A DNA stretch of 64,000 nt from contig NC_073628.1 of assembly GCF_029407905.1 (NCBI RefSeq), forward strand, positions 86,114,501 to 86,178,500, written 5' to 3'. Within the stretch, counting starts at the first letter, position 1; each line of letters starts with the position of its first letter. Under the pieces are notes generated by a model that was not told where the DNA came from, searched no databases, and was given only the letters and a program-made list of their open reading frames with translations. The stretch is from Bubalus kerabau. Lineage: Eukaryota; Chordata; Mammalia; Artiodactyla; Bovidae. Made by a program: the position numbers and the translations under genes. This document shows, piece after piece, positions 41,999-52,565 of this stretch.

Positions 41999-42818
41999 TG
42001 ATTTCACACCAAAGAGCTAACTGAGCTCCTCCCCCACAGGGCCCATGCCTGTGGGGTGCCAGACAGAGACTGTACTACTTAGGGAAGCAGAGAATGAAAG
42101 CCCCTTTGCTCTCACAGAGTCTACGCACTTCAGGGCACTCGCCCACACTGATGCAAGTGGAGTAGGGCATGCCTTGATCATCCTCTAGTTCTGTTTATTA
42201 AACATTCACTTTGGCTCAGCCCTGTTCTGTAGATTTGAGGATAGTCTCATTGGAAGATATTTTTTTAATGGGCTTTATGCCACATGTGTAAAAATGTCTT
42301 TTGATTGGAGAGTTGCAGGAGGTATTGAGATCAATGCCGTGTGGGTGGGTGAAGGAGCTATGTGGAGTGGCAGTGGCTGAAGTGGATGGCAGGTCATGGG
42401 GTCGCGGTTGCTGAGTCCTCAACCTCAACTGGGAAACTGGGCACCATGCAAAGAATGCCACACCCATATAGCATCCCCGGGAAATGACTAAGCCCCTGGG
42501 ACCACAGCTGGTAGCAGCTGACAGCATCTGGCATTTTCTATGCAGATGAAGGGGACCTCTTGCAGTCAAGGTCACCTTGGATTGCGTAATATGTGGCTTT
42601 GCAGTGGCTCAGCTGAATATCACATTGCTTCAGTCTCCCATTCTGAGCTGCGTCTGAGGATGCAGTAAAGTGTTGTGCCCCCAAGGAACACTCTTTGTGG
42701 GGAGTCTACCACTGCTGCAATCTGCATGGAAATAGACTTAAATTTTCTCTTCTCCTCAGCTGTAATCCATCTGGAGAAAACCTCGGTTTCTTGGCACAGA
42801 TAATTGGGAGAGGCTCAT
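41999..42818. other. Intronic unique sequence
   Basis: Nothing recognised; the 119-codon minus frame at 42216-42575 is not similar to any family I know. Confidence 0.45.
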
Positions 42819-43117
42819 GGTAGGAATGGAGAAGGCAATGGCACCCCACTCCAGTACTCTTGCCTGGAAAATCCCATGGACGGAGGAGCCTGGTGGGCTG
42901 CAGTCCATGGGGTCGCTAGAGTCGGACACGACTGAGTGACTTCACTTTCACTTCTCACTTTCATGCATTGGAGAAGGAAATGGCAACCCACTCCAGTGTT
43001 CTTGCCTGGAGAATCCCAGGGATGGGGAAGCCTGGTGGGCTGCCGTCTATGGGGTCGCACAGAGTCGGACACGACTGGAGCGACTTAGCAGCAGCAGCAG
43101 CAGCAGCACGGTAGGAA
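42819..43117 (+). mobile_element. BovA2 dimeric SINE (sense) with 8-bp target-site duplications
   Basis: GGTAGGAA at 42819-42826 and 43110-43117. Two BovA units joined by CACTTTCACTTCTCACTTTC, ending in (AGC)n. Full-length dimer. Confidence 0.95.
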
Positions 43118-43230
43118 GGAACTCCTGGATCTGTCGTTCTGTTCCCATTGAGCTTCACTGGACATGCTGACCCCTCTCGCATACCCCAAGGCTTTGCCCC
43201 AAACCTCTCTGAGGTACCCTGGCCCATCTT

Positions 43231-43461
43231 CCACAGAGGTATTGTTGTTTAGTTGGTTAGTCGTTTCTGACTCTTTGTGACCCCGATGGACTGTAGCCCA
43301 CCAGGTTCCTCAGTCCATGGGATTCTCCAGGCAAGGATACTGCAGTGGGTTGCCATTCCCTTCTCCAGAGGATCTCCCCCACCCAGGGACTGAACCCATG
43401 TCTCTTCCATTAGCAGGTGGATTCTTTATCGCTGAGCCACCTAGGAGCCCCCCACAGAGGT
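43231..43461 (-). mobile_element. Bov-tA SINE (antisense) with 10-bp target-site duplications
   Basis: CCACAGAGGT at 43231-43240 and 43452-43461. Body: TTGTTGTTTAGTTGGTTAGT, CAGGCAAGGATACTGCAGTG, CAGGGACTGAACCCATGTCT, head GAGCCACCTAGGAGCC. Confidence 0.95.
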
Positions 43462-43564
43462 GCTCCGCTCTTTTAAAAGAACCATGAGCCGCACCTCACC
43501 CACTTGGCCAGAGGAAGTAAACGCTGTGGGGCAGCCACATGAACACTTAAAGGGCAGCTCTAGT

Positions 43565-43790
43565 GAATGGCTGGATCACAGGGTTTGGAATCACCAAACC
43601 CAAGTCCAAGGTCTCAACTCAGCTGTTTACCAGCAGGCTGTGTGGTATTATTAGGGCATGTCATTTCTGAGTTTGTGAAAACAGAGATTCTAGCCTACAC
43701 CTCTGAGGGGTTGATGTGACGAGACAGTGGCTGTGGACAAACTTTGTAGGCTACAAAGTGCTAAAGATGTTACCCTTCCTCACCTGAGAA
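43565..43790 (+). mobile_element. MIR-type fragment (sense)
   Basis: ACAGGGTTTGGAATCACCAA, CAACTCAGCTGTTTACCAGC, GGGCATGTCATTTCTGAGTT, then GTTGATGTGACGAGACAG and CTACAAAGTGCTAAAG. Order fits MIR; diverged. Confidence 0.55.
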
Positions 43791-43921
43791 GGGTGTTCTA
43801 ATGCCATCAGGCAGGACAGCAACCACACAGAGGCGGCACTGCCAGAACACGGTGGCTTCTGCCCCCACCCATCAGGTTGTCACTGGCAATGGGATATGAG
43901 TACTTCCTTGGGGGTGATGCC

Positions 43922-44078
43922 TCAATGTTAATATGCATCAGGATCACCTGGAGTTTAAACATACTGATTCCCGAGGCCCCAACCCTCTAATTAATCTCTT
44001 TGGTCGGGATCCATCTGTTTTTAGCTCCCCAACTATTCTGATGCAGGTTATCCATAAACCATACTTTAAGAAAAATTA
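43922..44078 (+). mobile_element. MER5A-like hAT-Charlie MITE
   Basis: TTAATATGCATCAGGATCAC, CTGGAGTTTAAACATACTGA, TTCCCGAGGCCCCAACC, TTCTGATGCAGGTTATCCAT, AACCATACTTTAAG. Matches the order of MER5A, an old non-autonomous DNA transposon, including the terminal TTTAAG region. Confidence 0.75.
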
Positions 44079-44222
44079 GGAGAAGGCAATGGCACCCCAC
44101 TCCAGTACTCTTGACTGGAAAATCCCATTGATGGAGGAGCCTGGTAGGCTGCAGTCCATGGGGTCACTAAGAGTCTGTTACGACTGAGCGACTTCACTTT
44201 CACTTTCACTTAAGAAAAATTA
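44066..44222 (+). mobile_element. BovA SINE monomer (sense) with 13-bp target-site duplications
   Basis: TTAAGAAAAATTA at 44066-44078 and 44210-44222, perfect. Body: GGAGAAGGCAATGGCACCCC, CTCTTGACTGGAAAATCCCA, GTAGGCTGCAGTCCATGGGG, GTTACGACTGAGCGACTTC, (CTTTCA) tail. Inserted at the end of the MER5A relic. Confidence 0.95.
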
Positions 44223-44615
44223 TCGAGCACTGCTGAGACTAGGTGACCATGGGGTAGAAGGGGAACACAGGTGTGATGTCCATGTGCACCTTTGGGTGGG
44301 AGGCAGGGGTACTTCATTCTGAGTTAACCAGTAGCTCTTCTGGTTCTGCCTCCATGACATCCCATCTGTCAACAAGAGCTTCCTCTGCGTGTTCCTGTTT
44401 CCTTCTGGTTGGGATGTTTGACTTCTTGTAGTCATGGATAAGAAGCAACGCTGGGTCCGAGATTTCCGTTGTTAAGTTTTGAATCTATTTATAACTTCAG
44501 AAGGAAAGCTGAAGTGTATCCCAAACCAGAGCCTCAACCCTTGCCAAGTCAGTGCGAATTCTTAGCCACACACAGAGTGTTCATCCCTGCGCATCTGGGA
44601 AGGAGGCCCTGGGGG
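44223..44615. other. Intronic sequence, nothing recognised
   Basis: Unique stretch between SINEs. Confidence 0.4.
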
Positions 44616-44843
44616 ATAGTGGTGGCATGGCTTAGTCATTCAGTCATCTCCAGCTCTTGTGACCCCATGGACTGTAGCCCGCCAGGCTCCTCTGTCCATG
44701 GGATTTCCCAGGCAAGACTACTGGAGTGGGTTCCCATTTCCTTCTCCAAGGGATCTTCCCGACCCAGGGATCAAACCTGGGTCTCTAGCACGGCAGGCAG
44801 ATTATTTACCCCTGAGCCAGTGGGGAAGTCTAGTATAGTGGTG
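44616..44843 (-). mobile_element. Bov-tA SINE (antisense) with 9-bp target-site duplications
   Basis: ATAGTGGTG at 44616-44624 and 44835-44843. Body: GGCTTAGTCATTCAGTCATC, CAGGCAAGACTACTGGAGTG, GGGATCAAACCTGGGTCTCT, head CTGAGCCAGTGGGGAAG. Confidence 0.94.
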
Positions 44844-45054
44844 TCACAGACATAAGAGTGCCTTCTATTTCATACACTGAAGAGCCCACTATTTGGTAAC
44901 AACAGTTTCCTGGCTTGCCTTCAAGTCATTTTCCTTGGAGGCTGTACCTGTGAAACCATGTGACTTGGCTGGGACTCAAACCTGGCCAAAACCCACAGTC
45001 TTCCAACTGATATCACACACCTGGTTTCACGACTTAATGAAGCTCAGGTTCTTG

Positions 45055-45720
45055 AAGTCTCATTGCAGAGAAAATTCAGTGAGAGGCAAAGTGATAGGTA
45101 AGAAGTAGATTTATTTAGAAACACACACCACAGACAGAGTGTGGGCCATCTCAGAAGGAGACACCAGCCTTGACATGTGGTGTGGTTAGCTTTTATGAGC
45201 TGTGTTAATTTCATAGGATACCTATTCTGGGGAAGTGAAGTGAAAGTCGCTCAGTCGTGTCCAACTCTTTGCAACCCCATGGACTATACAGTCCATGGAA
45301 TTCTCCAGGCCAAAATAGTGGAGTGGGAACCCTTTCCCTTCTCCAGGTGATCTTCCCAACCCAGGAATCGAACCCCGGTTTCCCACATTGCAGGCGGATT
45401 CCTTACCGGCTGAGCCACCAGGGAAGGGGCAGAGATTTTCAGGAATTGGGCCACCAGCCACTTTTGGTCTTTGATGGTCAGCCTTGGAAATGCGGCTCCT
45501 GTGGGGTTATCACTTAGCACATTGATGTGTTACAGTTAACATCTACTGAGGCTCTAAGTCCAGCTGAAGTCGATTTGTCCGCCATCTTGGACCCATGTGG
45601 TTCTAATCGGTTTACGTCGTGTCCTCGGGCTGTGTCCTTCTTTCAAATGTTCTGCCCTGCCCCCTTCCCTCCTGTTTCACCTGGAGATGTAGAAAAGGGA
45701 TTGAGACCATTTCCCGCTCT
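45055..45720 (-). mobile_element. Probable bovid endogenous-retroviral LTR (antisense), split by a Bov-tA SINE
   Basis: GCAGAGAAAATTCAGTGAGA, GATAGGTAAGAAGTAGATTT, GTGGGCCATCTCAGAAGGAG, GGCAGAGATTTTCAGGAATT, GTCCGCCATCTTGGACCC, GTTCTAATCGGTTTACGTC resemble a LTR repeat that I remember as common in cattle. On the minus strand an AATAAA polyadenylation motif (complement of 45110-45115) lies near the expected 3' end. No internal retroviral genes are seen. The 5' limit is uncertain. Family name not assigned. Confidence 0.5.
45230..45426 (-). mobile_element. Bov-tA SINE (antisense) inside the LTR
   Basis: Body 45236-45420: AAGTCGCTCAGTCGTGTCCA, GCAACCCCATGGACTATACA, CTCCAGGTGATCTTCCCAAC, AATCGAACCCCGGTTTCCC, head GCTGAGCCACCA. 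GGGAAG at 45230-45235 and 45421-45426 is a short possible target-site duplication. Confidence 0.92.
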
Positions 45721-45964
45721 GGCCTTGTCCAGCAGGGTCTTTTGTGAGCTTAGTTTACTCTTCATCTCAAGCACTAACCAAGGCCCTTTTGTGAGGAAGT
45801 TGTCTTGGGAGCCTTTAATGAAGAGAATGTGTGTATGATGGAATCCATGGTATGAGGTCATTCCTGAGCATCTGGAACCTGAGGAAAACATACTTCTGGG
45901 AATTCCAAAGTTCTGTCAGGTGGAAGGTCCCAAAGCTTTCCTCGTTGGAGCTCCTGACAGAGCC

Positions 45965-46222
45965 AGTACAAGATCAGTTCAGTTCAGTTCAGTCGCTCAG
46001 TCGTGTCTGACTCTTTGCGACCCCATGAATCGCAGCACGCCAGGCCTCCCTGTCCATCACCAACTCCCGGAGTTCACCCAAACCCACATCCATCAAGTCG
46101 GTGATGCCATCCAGCTATCTCATCCTCTGTTGTCCCCTTCTCCTCCTGCCCCCAATCTCTCCCAGCATTGGAGTCTTTTCCAATGAGTCAACTCTTCACA
46201 TGAGATGGCCAAAGTACAAGAT
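45965..46222 (-). mobile_element. BovB 3' fragment (antisense) with 10-bp target-site duplications
   Basis: AGTACAAGAT at 45965-45974 and 46213-46222. Body 45975-46212: CAGTTCAGTTCAGTTCAGTC, ATGAATCGCAGCACGCCAGG, AACTCCCGGAGTTCACCC, GAGTCAACTCTTCACATGAG. 238 bp, extremely 5'-truncated. Confidence 0.95.
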
Positions 46223-46349
46223 AAGTGACCTCAAATCCTTTAGCAAGAGCAGCTTCTCAGCAATTCCAGGTACACACCACAGGAGATAAAAACATGTCAT
46301 TTAATTAAGTCCTGCAGTAGCATCCATCTCACAGGTCCCTGGGGCTGCT

Positions 46350-46526
46350 TGTGTTCAGTACTGCAGCTGCTAAGTCACTTCAGTCGTGTCCAACTCTGTG
46401 TGACCCCATAGATGGCAGCCCACCAGGCTCCCTGGACCGCAGCCGACCAGGCTCTTCCATCCATGGGATTTTCCAGGCAAGAGTACTGGAGTGGGGTGCC
46501 ATTGCCTTCTCCGTGTGTTCAGTACT
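46350..46526 (-). mobile_element. BovA2 SINE (antisense), internally deleted, with 13-bp target-site duplications
   Basis: TGTGTTCAGTACT at 46350-46362 and 46514-46526. The body starts as the first BovA unit (CACTTCAGTCGTGTCCAACT, GATGGCAGCCCACCAGGCTC) and switches within CCTGGACCGCAGCCGACCAG to the second unit, which ends GCCATTGCCTTCTCCG. The loss of about one unit is consistent with recombination or template switching between the two halves. Confidence 0.92.
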
Positions 46527-47742
46527 AGGACAAGGCTAAACAAGTGTGTAACAACAAAGCTCTCTTTTTACCCCCAATAAAATGAGATCAAAAAATAATT
46601 CTTCTTTTAAAAATCTGAGCTGTATGTGTTCTTAGACTTGTGCTGCCTCACAAATTTTTCCATCTTCATTTTCTAATATTTCTATGCAAACAATGGCTTG
46701 TATAATTGGACACGGCTATAAATGACATTATTAAATTGTTTCTGTTCAGAGCAGGAGGATACCAGAAATTTGAGTGCTTTCCTTCAGGATTGCAGTTCAA
46801 ATCTTACTTAATAGTTCATTAATAGTCATGGTTTAGTCCTCTGCTAGAGAGTAGGTGTGCTGACGTTGACTGGAGTTCCTTTTTGCAGTTGTTTTACTAT
46901 GTAAAGACAACAGTTGGACTTTTGTTGATTTTCCTTTCCCCTTTTCTGATTATAAAAGTTATGCGGTTTAAAAAAAAAAAAAAAAGTACAACAATGGACA
47001 CCCCCCCCAACAACCCCATCACCTCAATGCAACTACAATTAATATTTTAGCTCATTTATACCAGTGATTCATCTATGAATAGATAAGGCCCCATGAGGTA
47101 ACCCAAGTAAAAGAGTAGTTTAGGTGCTATTATGCTGATGACATCTAAAAATCTAAATTTTGCCTTTCTCCTGAAGACAGCTACCACCCTTAGTCCCACT
47201 TCTCTGTTTCCAGAGTCTTTCCCCAACTTCTGGTCTTATTTGGACGCCTTCTGTGAAGCATCCAGAAATCACAATAAAGTCTTTGATGGGTGGGTCATTA
47301 ACTCACCTAGTCTTCAGCCTTGTTGTGAAGGTTGAGTAAATTAGTTAGACTGGTACTTGGCCTTCTGAGCCTCTGTTGTTATCTCTTTTCAGATAATTAC
47401 TATTCATATACTTCTCGCAAATTCCCTTAGGCCAGGGAATAGCTTCGTTTCTTGCCATTTCTAAGGTATGATTCTCCTGCCTGGGCAGCCTGCCTCGTTC
47501 AAGGCTATTCATTTCATCCTATTCTGAGGCCAGCTGCTGAGCCTGCACCTGGGGGATGGGGTGTGCCTCTCAGGCTGTGTGCTGACCCTTGTGAATTTTA
47601 TCTCAGGGATTTTTTCCAATGAAGAGAAGCCATCTCACTGCCTCTCTCCACCTTCATCTTCCTCTGGACCCAGGCCGCATCTCCATCCTTGCTCAAACCG
47701 AACTCTCTGGCTTGTTCCTTGGATGAGATTCACTCACTCGTA
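46527..47742. other. Intronic sequence with A16/C8 homopolymers
   Basis: Homopolymers at 46970-46985 (A) and 47002-47009 (C). A possible very old MIR end lies near 47300-47345. Otherwise nothing recognised. Confidence 0.4.
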
Positions 47743-48021
47743 GTTGTTGTTCAGTCACTCAGTCCTGTCCGACTCTTTGCGACCACATGGACTGCAGCAC
47801 ACCAGGCTTCCCCATCCTTCACTATCTCCCAGAGTTTGCCCAGACTTATGTCCATTGAGTCAGTGATGCTATCCAACCATCTCATCCTCTGTCACCGCCT
47901 TCTCCTCCTGCTTTCAATCTTTCCCAGCATCAGGGTCTTTTCTAGTGAGCTGGCTCTTGGCATCAGGAGGCCAAAGTATTAGAGCTTCGGCTTCAGCATC
48001 AGTCCTTCCAATGAATATTCA
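47743..48021 (-). mobile_element. BovB 3' fragment (antisense), older subclass
   Basis: GTTGTTCAGTCACTCAGTCC, GACTGCAGCACACCAGGCTT, CCTTCACTATCTCCCAGAGT, CAGCATCAGGGTCTTTTC, CAGTCCTTCCAATGAATATT. Shares the variant bases of 21945 and 59116. Confidence 0.93.
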
Positions 48022-48813
48022 CAGTAGTGTATAACAAAAAAGAAAAAAAAAAATGACTAATCATTATATCCTGACGAATAAGGTACTGCTTCTCTCTCAC
48101 CCCGCCCCTTTGAGTGGGTGCCTGTCTCTTTTTATTCCTGTTACTGGGTGAGTCTCTCCTGCTTGGCAGATGACTGGAAACGTTCTCCATCAGGTTGTGC
48201 TGACGAGGGGATGGTTCCCAGGATCTGACTCCAAGCATGTTTACCGGACAACATAGCTCCCTCCCTCAGGTAGGAGGTGGGTTGCGGGTGTTATGTTGGT
48301 CATAAAGGAGGAAATTGAGAGGCACACCCTCCCAAAGAACACAGTGAAGACATGTCTGCGTTCACGCCTTGCCTTGTACATTCTTTACACAGCAATTCAG
48401 GGAGCTGGAGGAAGGGGGAGGAGCTGGAGGAAGTTACAGTCTGCAGGAATAGCTTCTGCTGGAGGAGGGCGGGTGCCTTCAGAGCCTAGAATCATACTGG
48501 ATCTTCTGAGCACAAACCTGCCCTCACCAGTGCCGGGGTAAGGCAATCATGACTCGGAAGCATATCGAATTTTAGAATTATAAGGAATGTAAGAGTTCTC
48601 CAATCCATTCTTACGTTTTCCTGGGGGAGAAGAAATGTCACGAAGGGAAATAAGCCGCCCACACGTGTGCCTGACTGATGTGGCCTGCAGCCCAGTCCTG
48701 TCCCTGGGCTGACTCAGGCCCCAAAGGTCAGACCAGTCTCTAGCCACTGAACATAGTCGTCACCTACTTCCAGAAGGACTTGCCATATCCCTGTACATGG
48801 AAAATCAATTTTG
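48022..48813. other. Intronic unique sequence
   Basis: Nothing recognised; a GGAGCTGGAGGAAG motif is directly duplicated at about 48401-48435. Confidence 0.4.
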
Positions 48814-49084
48814 AAACAATAAAGGACTGATACTGAAGCTGAAGCTCCAATACTTCTGCCACCTGATGCGAAGAGCTGACTCACTGGAAAAGCCCCTGAT
48901 GCTGGGAAAGACTGGAGGAGGAGAAGAGAGTGACCGAGGATGAGATGGTTGGTTGGCATCACCCAGTCAATGGACGTGAGTTTGAGCAAAGTCTGGGAAA
49001 TGGTGAAGGACAGGGAAGCCTGGCGTGCTGTAGTACCTGGGGTTGCAAAGAATCAGACATGACCGAGCAACTGAAAAAAACAAT
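48814..49084 (+). mobile_element. BovB 3' fragment (sense), older subclass
   Basis: GACTGATACTGAAGCTGAAG, CTCCAATACTTCTGCCACCT, GGATGAGATGGTTGGTTGGC, GACAGGGAAGCCTGGCGTGC, CATGACCGAGCAACTGAAAA. AAACAAT at 48814-48820 and 49078-49084 is a possible target-site duplication; the tail is A-rich rather than (CTGAA)n. Confidence 0.92.
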
Positions 49085-49124
49085 GCAAATAAGAGGGGGG
49101 GGGGTGCTTTTTTCCTAAGCTAGT

Positions 49125-49300
49125 ATGATGTAGTGGAAAGAACAAGGGCTTTGGAACCAGGCCAACCAGTGGTCAAATCCAAATTCCTCCACTTATTAGC
49201 TGGGTGATCAGTGTACTAAACCTCTTAGAACCTCACTTTTTATTACTCATGAAGGTAGTAACACCAATCTTCAAGAATTCATCAAAAGTATTAATGGACT
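49125..49300 (+). mobile_element. MIR (sense)
   Basis: ATGATGTAGTGGAAAGAACA, GGGCTTTGGAACCAGGCCAA, AAATCCAAATTCCTCCACTT, ATTAGCTGGGTGATC, AACCTCTTAGAACCTCACTT. Confidence 0.85.
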
Positions 49301-49936
49301 AATATTCATGGTACACCTGTACCATACATCACCTTATTTTTAACATTCAAGAAATGATCGTTTTATTTGCTTATGATTAGAGATGCATTCACTCTTCACT
49401 GATTTGTGTTTAGGAAGATGGCTTTCTCCAAATATTAAGTTTGTTATGTATATGAGAGAGGCAGGGGCTGGCAATAGAATTGTGGTTGAAAAGGCAAAAT
49501 GACAGGAACAGCCAAACTGTATCATTATCTGTTCCCAAAACCTCTGTTCGGGTGGTTTTCCAAATTCTGAAGATCCTAAACCCCAGTCCTTTAAAGAAAT
49601 AATGTTAAAAGTATAGTGTTAAGAAACCCAAGGCTTTCACCATTTGTTCAAATCTGTCTGAAAGTGCAGATCCTAAAAGCATAACAGATATTTAATGGAA
49701 TCTGTCTTTTTGATGATAATTACAGCATTCTGAAGTAGGCTTTAAACACATCTGTATACACGGACTGCTGCTTCAAAATTACTTGCTTCAAGGGGGCATT
49801 CAGTCTCTTGTTCAACTTTCAAGTTAGATAACTACTGTTTAAATTGATGGCAGGTGTTTGATCTATAAATAAGAGTTGCGCTTTGCACTTTAGCACTCTG
49901 TTTACCTGCTGCCGGGTGTTCATTCGCATCACACCA
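49301..49936. other. Intronic sequence, nothing recognised
   Basis: AT-leaning unique sequence preceding the minisatellite. Confidence 0.45.
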
Positions 49937-50112
49937 GGATCCTGGGGAGGCCGGAGGAGTCCGCAACAGGGATCTGCCCGGGATCCTGGGGAGGCCGGAG
50001 GAGTCCGCAACAGGGATCTGCCCGGGATCCTGGGGAGGCCGGAGGAGTCCGCAACAGGGATCTGCCCGGGATCCTGGGGAGGCCGGAGGAGTCTGCAACA
50101 GGGATCTGCCCG
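49937..50112. repeat. GC-rich minisatellite, four 44-bp units
   Basis: Units at 49937-49980, 49981-50024, 50025-50068 and 50069-50112. Each begins GGATCCTGGGGAGGCCGGAG, has GAGTCCGCAACAGGGATCTG, and ends CCCG. The first three units are identical and the fourth differs by one base (GTCTGC for GTCCGC). Each unit holds a BamHI site and CpGs. Because 44 is not divisible by 3, open frames that run across it change reading phase each unit and are not evidence of coding. Confidence 0.97.
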
Positions 50113-51963
50113 AATGCGACAGCCGCAGTGCAGCCTTCACACGTTTACAGTCTGAGAGGGGCCACTTCTCCGTTCAGAACAGGAGGCCCTGTTGAATTGG
50201 AAGATGCACCAGTCAGCTTGAAGGGAGATGAGAAAATAATATTGGAAGGATAATGAGCACTAGGGACTTTGGTCAGAATATCTGATAACCTCAGTAGCTA
50301 CTAAAAAATCTTTCCTAGTCTTTTTTTTTTCCCCCAGTCTGCCTCAAGGTGGAAACTGCATTTCCTCTGCCTCCCAGGCCACATGGTTTTAGCAGCCAAT
50401 CCATTTGTAGCACCCTGCTGCCAACATATTTCAGATTGCTACTAAGGACTCCTAGGGAAACTGGTCCTCTCTCCACAGCTCTCGGTTCACTTCTGTCATT
50501 CAAACAGCCACATTTCTGACGCAGACCAGGGGCTCATAGGCACCCTGATGGCTTTCCTCTTCCAGCCTCCTCAAACCTAAAACCGCTATTTAGGTCCATC
50601 GATGTGCAACCCCTCAAGGCTCCTAAGACAGCAGGCCAGCAGGAGCACGGCTCGGAGCCAGCCCGCCCAGCCTGGAAGGAGGGGCTTGCGTGGAGACACA
50701 GCTTTCAGTCGATGACGGGGAGGAGATGCTGGAGACTGGCCTCCTGACCACGCACGTTCACTCATCAGTTCCAATCCTGTTTGGATGAGGACTTTGCGCT
50801 TCTAGAAATGGAGTATGGAACATTGAGGGGAAACTTGGACTGGACGCTCCCACTAAGAGCACCACAGTGGCAGTGGTCATTGCCCGGGGGAGGCGGGTCA
50901 TTCGTCCTTGGCCCACTTGAGGAGCTCCGGAATGGGTTCTAGACTCATGGTTCTGTGTTCTGTGAACACAAGCCTCTCCCAGCTTGCTGGGCAAGAGGCC
51001 TCTGCTTAGGACCCAGCAAGGAGGCGGTGCTGGCTCATAAGAGCTGCTCTAGCTCTTGATCTGGCTATTGGCTTAAATGCACAGAGCATAAATCAAGGGA
51101 GGCAAAGCTTTCTTCTGCCCAGGCAGCAGGGAGAACAGAAACCCACTGAAATTGGCTTCCGCTGGGGAAATGGACAGTGCCCACAGCAGCCTGTTTGCCT
51201 AGGTTCACCTCCGCTGAGACCAAAACCAGCTCTGGTGGCAAATTGGGCATACCAGCCACCTAGACAGGTCCCTATATCTTGAGTCTTGGTGGAGACGAGA
51301 GTGAGAGAGAGCTCACCATCTATAATGAAGACACAGTACAGTTTACTCCAAATACTTATAGATAATAAACTGTCAAGGATAGAGAGGAGCTTCTGCTGCT
51401 ACCAGTTCCCAGATCCTTCTCACCAAGGAGCTGCCCCTGAGCAATGTGGCCCTGGGGAGAGCTGTGTGCTGGGCTGGCTCGAATCCTCACTTCAGCAACC
51501 CCACTTGTTCTTCAGTCCAGACTGCCCAGCTTCTGATGTTTGATGTCTGCCGCATCTCGCTTCCTCAATGCTGTGGGCTCACAGTCTTTACTTGGGCGTT
51601 CCAATGCCATCCTCCTTTGTTGCTAACCTGAGTATCTTGTGTCTGTGGGCCCAGCTGCCACCCCAAGGAAGTCAAGAGCGTATACCCAAGACAGGATACA
51701 TCCAAGTGTTGATGGAAGGGTTATGGCCTACTGTTCTTTCTCTTGAACCACAGGGCTCAGGAGGAAAGGGCCTGTGCTTCCTTTGTACATTGGGACCCAC
51801 ATGGCTGGGATGGGACGGCTCAACCCAGCTTCTAGGTCCCTGAGAGAGGGACAGGCAAATCCCACCCAAACCTCGTGCAGTACTGTATGTTGATGCAGGT
51901 TGGATACAGAGGATTGGAGAAAAGTGCAGATAATTCTGAACATTTGCCTAGCAGATGAAATTG
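50113..51963. other. Intronic unique sequence
   Basis: About 1.85 kb with no transposon recognised. Fairly GC-balanced, with overlapping short frames on both strands and no family resemblance. Confidence 0.45.
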
Positions 51964-52205
51964 TAATCCAGCTACTGAAAGTGAAAGTGAAGTCGCTTAG
52001 TTGTGTCCGACTCTTTGCGACCCCGTGGACTGTAGCCCACCAGGCTCCTCCATCCATGGGATTCTCCAGGCAAGAATACTGGAGTGGGTTGCCATTTCCT
52101 TCTCCAGGGGAATCTTCCCAACCCAGGGATCGAACCCAGGTCTTCTGCATTGCAGGCAGACGCTTTAACCTCTAAGCCACAAGGGAAGCCCCTAATCCAG
52201 CTACT
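51964..52205 (-). mobile_element. Bov-tA SINE (antisense) with 13-bp target-site duplications
   Basis: TAATCCAGCTACT at 51964-51976 and 52193-52205, perfect. Body: GTGAAAGTGAAGTCGCTTAG, GACTCTTTGCGACCCCGTGG, GGGATCGAACCCAGGTCTTC, head CTAAGCCACAAGGGAAGCC. Among the best preserved copies here. Confidence 0.96.
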
Positions 52206-52310
52206 AAATGATCACTAACACTAAGGTGATGAACCCAGTAGCACTGAGCAGCAGCAGCCAGTACAGAGCTCTAAGGTTGGAGGCCTCGTGAAAAATTGTA
52301 TTTTGACTCT

Positions 52311-52565
52311 TTTTTTTTGCTTTTTATTGTTTTAAAAAATTTTATTGGAGTATAGTTGCTTTACAATGTGTTCGTTTCTGCTCTACAGCAACATGAATCA
52401 GCTATACATATATATACATCCCTGTTTTTTGGATTTCCTTCCCATTTAGGTCACCACAGAGCAATGAGTAGAATTCCCTATGCTATACAACAGGTTCTCC
52501 TTAGTTACCTATTTGATACATAGTTGTATATATGCCAGTCCCAATCTTCCAGGTATCTGCCCGTT
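52311..52565 (-). mobile_element. L1 3'-UTR fragment (antisense)
   Basis: TTTTATTGGAGTATAGTTGC, TTTACAATGTGTTCG, GAATCAGCTATACATATATA, TTTGGATTTCCTTCCCATTT, AGGTCACCACAGAGCAATGA, TAGAATTCCCTATGCTATAC. Confidence 0.88.

Noticed and set aside
49937..50112. CRISPR-like array
   Set aside because: Direct repeats are head to tail with no spacers, and the genome is mammalian.
49832..50155. Repeat-protein-like frames (TPPASPGSRADPCCGL repeats)
   Set aside because: They translate the 44-bp minisatellite; the unit is not a multiple of 3, so the 'protein repeat' changes with each frame.
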